Shown: piece by piece, positions 5,149 to 6,544 of the stretch | Layout of the letters: each line of letters opens with the position of its first letter | Position numbering within the stretch: position 1 is the stretch's first letter | Source of the DNA: an uncultured Lachnospiraceae bacterium | GTDB taxonomy: Bacteria; Bacillota; Clostridia; Lachnospirales; Lachnospiraceae | NCBI GenBank assembly: GCA_902797015.1 | Contig: CADBRG010000210.1 | Coordinates: 1-6,544, forward strand | Reading direction: 5' to 3' | Length of the DNA: 6,544 nucleotides | Translations under genes and position numbers: made by a program | The notes under the pieces: model-generated | Told to the model about the DNA's origin: nothing | The model's input: only the letters and a program-made list of their open reading frames with translations | Databases searched by the model: none

Positions 5149-6360
5149 TTAAAAATTCTCCAACGCCGGAAAGATCACTGCAGCCAGTATCACCAGAAAC
5201 ATGATCAGCATCGGGCCCAGAAGCTTTGTGCTGGCCTCCTCCCCCAGGCGAAGTGCTGTGTTCTTTCGCATTGACATCGCCTGGTCTGCTTCTTCTTCCA
5301 AAAGACGCCTGATATCATCATTACCCTTTGAAAGATTTCTTGTGAGAATGGCCGCAAACCTTCTGTACGGTTCTGCACCTGTGCGGATCCCAAACCGCTC
5401 ATAGCATTCCCGTTCCCCTCGTCCTGCCTTCATTTCATATTCTGTTATCGCCATTTCCTCCATGAAAATCTTATCCGGAATCTGATCGCGTTCCTTTTGT
5501 CTCCGATAAGCCGTCACCATTTTTTCCCAGGCACGCCGGATCGTCATGCCGCTCCCCAGCAAAAGACAGATCTGCTCGATCATCTGCGGGTATTCATAAA
5601 GCAGCTGCGCCTCACGAGCCTTTTCCCGCTTTTTGACCTCTTCTTTTTCTCTGAAGTAAAGTGCTGCCAGCAATGCCGCGCCCAGCAATAAAATCACTGC
5701 CCAGTGGCCGCTTTTTTGCATTCCCCACTGTACTGTATGACCGTCAACAGTTTCCGGCAGCAAAAGTGTTTTCTTTTCTCTGCTTTTTGCTTCCGCATCG
5801 GCAACTGCCTCTGCCACCTTTTCCTCCAGCATCTGTTCACTGCTGACTGCCGGCGGGTAGACATGGACCGACCGGACATCTGTCAATGAATAGCCTTCAT
5901 AAGAGAACTCCGTTTCCAGTGAGACTACCGTTCCTTCGTCCGGAATATCCTCACCGATCAGCCTGCCATCCTCATCCAAAACGGTCAGCTGATCCGGTGT
6001 GGTTCTTGCCGTTACCAGGCCATCCGAAAGCTGTGTCAAAAAGACAAGATCTGTATTGACCTGTTCTGCCGATACATTCTCCCCGAGGAAGACTTCTTCC
6101 CACTCTGTCCTTGCCTCTTCAAGCAGCTTTTCCGCTTCTGCCTCTGAAAGGACCTGTGGCGACACCTCCAGCGTAAACTCCTTTTTTCCCTGTCCGTCCA
6201 CCTGATACCAAAAGGTCTCAGTCCGCTCACTTCCGCCCACTGTGTCCCGCTCCACCCCGTTTTGGGCAATGGATGCTGCTTCCATATGTTCTGACACAGC
6301 TGCTGCCCCGGACAGAAACAGGATCGCGAGCACAATCCATATGATCTTTTTCTTATCCAT
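5149..6360 (-). CDS. tadC: TadC-like pilus platform protein with extra N-terminal extracytoplasmic domain
   Basis: A 403-residue membrane protein, longer than the usual roughly 280-320 residue TadC. A first helix (residues 6-22) leads to a segment of about 190 residues (25-215), then a helix (220-236), a charged stretch, the T2SSF/GspF-type cytosolic domain (about 250-380) and a last helix (382-400). GspF-type features are YPQMIEQICLLLGSGMTIRR (257-276), YRRFAAILTRNLSKG (332-346) and LGEEASTKLLGPM (372-384). Only one copy of the cytosolic domain is visible. The N-terminal segment, especially residues 60-170, looks like a beta-rich, atrophied bacterial Ig-like fold (a helix with EAEAEKLLEEA, then NTDLVF, DEDGRL and VHVYPP), which is inference. 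The ATG at 6360 lies three bases after the TadB stop with almost no ribosome binding site, so translation is probably coupled. It should pair with TadB as the inner-membrane platform driven by the TadA ATPase. Confidence 0.85.
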   Translation of the reverse strand: MDKKKIIWIVLAILFLSGAAAVSEHMEAASIAQNGVERDTVGGSERTETFWYQVDGQGKKEFTLEVSPQVLSEAEAEKLLEEARTEWEEVFLGENVSAEQVNTDLVFLTQLSDGLVTARTTPDQLTVLDEDGRLIGEDIPDEGTVVSLETEFSYEGYSLTDVRSVHVYPPAVSSEQMLEEKVAEAVADAEAKSREKKTLLLPETVDGHTVQWGMQKSGHWAVILLLGAALLAALYFREKEEVKKREKAREAQLLYEYPQMIEQICLLLGSGMTIRRAWEKMVTAYRRQKERDQIPDKIFMEEMAITEYEMKAGRGERECYERFGIRTGAEPYRRFAAILTRNLSKGNDDIRRLLEEEADQAMSMRKNTALRLGEEASTKLLGPMLIMFLVILAAVIFPALENF

Positions 6361-6363
6361 CTG

Positions 6364-6544
6364 CTATACCCGTATCGAGACGATCCTTCTTCCCCACCAT
6401 GCTGCCAGTAGATACCCCAAAAGACATCCCGTCATCAGAACGATCCCGGGCGGAGAATGGTACAAAGACTTCGCGTACTCCGGCGAACTGACTGTCACAA
6501 ACAGTAACACGCCCGGCACCAAAAGAAGCATTAGCTTTTGTTCC
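6364..6544 (-). CDS. tadB: TadB-like pilus platform protein, C-terminal fragment
   Basis: The gene is cut by the right edge; 59 C-terminal residues are visible up to the TAG at 6366-6364. Two hydrophobic helices (fragment residues 4-19 and 32-50) flank SSPEYAKSLYHSPPG, and the protein ends in a short basic tail with RRIVSIRV. A Pro-x-Tyr loop between the last two helices and a basic C-terminus are typical of TadB/GspF-family platform proteins of Tad systems. The helix content and the position directly before a TadC-like gene make TadB the best call. The catalytic ATPase gene would be expected further right. Another frame is also open across this stretch but is hydrophilic and not pilus-like. 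Confidence 0.75.
   Translation of the reverse strand, partial: EQKLMLLLVPGVLLFVTVSSPEYAKSLYHSPPGIVLMTGCLLGYLLAAWWGRRIVSIRV

Noticed and set aside
6361..6544. Alternative open minus-strand frame ending at a TAA just inside the TadC-like gene
   Set aside because: It is hydrophilic with no recognisable motif, while the neighbouring frame gives a typical TadB C-terminus with two membrane helices.

Overview
The window is one strand of a Tad/Flp-type (tight adherence, type IVc) pilus operon, read right to left on the minus strand, with a separately promoted housekeeping gene at its end. The low-to-moderate GC, AAGGAGG ribosome binding sites, absence of any outer-membrane component, and the gene set (Flp1-like pilin, DUF5702, TadE-like proteins starting SFTVEAA, DUF6382-FHA) suggest a monoderm Clostridia genome, most likely Lachnospiraceae. 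That family-level placement is inferred from gene content only.

Layout in transcription order: the C-terminal 59 codons of a TadB-like membrane platform protein (6364 to the right edge); a TadC-like platform protein with a large extra N-terminal extracytoplasmic segment (5149-6360); a 58-residue Flp-like major pilin (4943-5119); a DUF5702 membrane-anchored protein (3435-4946); a large TadE-like pseudopilin ending in two tandem His/Cys modules (2472-3398); a minimal TadV/CpaA-like prepilin peptidase (2017-2454); a 70-residue TadE-like protein with a TTG start (1755-1967); and a DUF6382-FHA protein (584-1765). Genes overlap or lie within about 50 bases of each other, which supports one transcription unit. 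The ATPase (TadA/CpaF) and TadZ would be expected to the right, outside the window.

How they fit together: TadB and TadC would form the inner-membrane platform, and the peptidase would cut the class III leaders of Flp and the TadE-like proteins at G/A before X4-E. Flp would polymerise, the TadE-like and DUF5702 proteins would be minor or initiating subunits, and the FHA protein could link the machine to Ser/Thr phosphorylation. The DUF5702 N-terminus resembles the TadE processing site but has Phe in place of Glu+5, recalling the tip pseudopilin GspK.

A HIT-family nucleotide hydrolase gene (131-544) follows the FHA gene. A good sigma-A-type promoter with an extended -10 lies across the FHA stop codon, so this gene is probably expressed on its own. 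Bases 1-130 hold no gene that I can identify; they begin with a striking imperfect inverted repeat whose fold contains tandem G.A mismatches.
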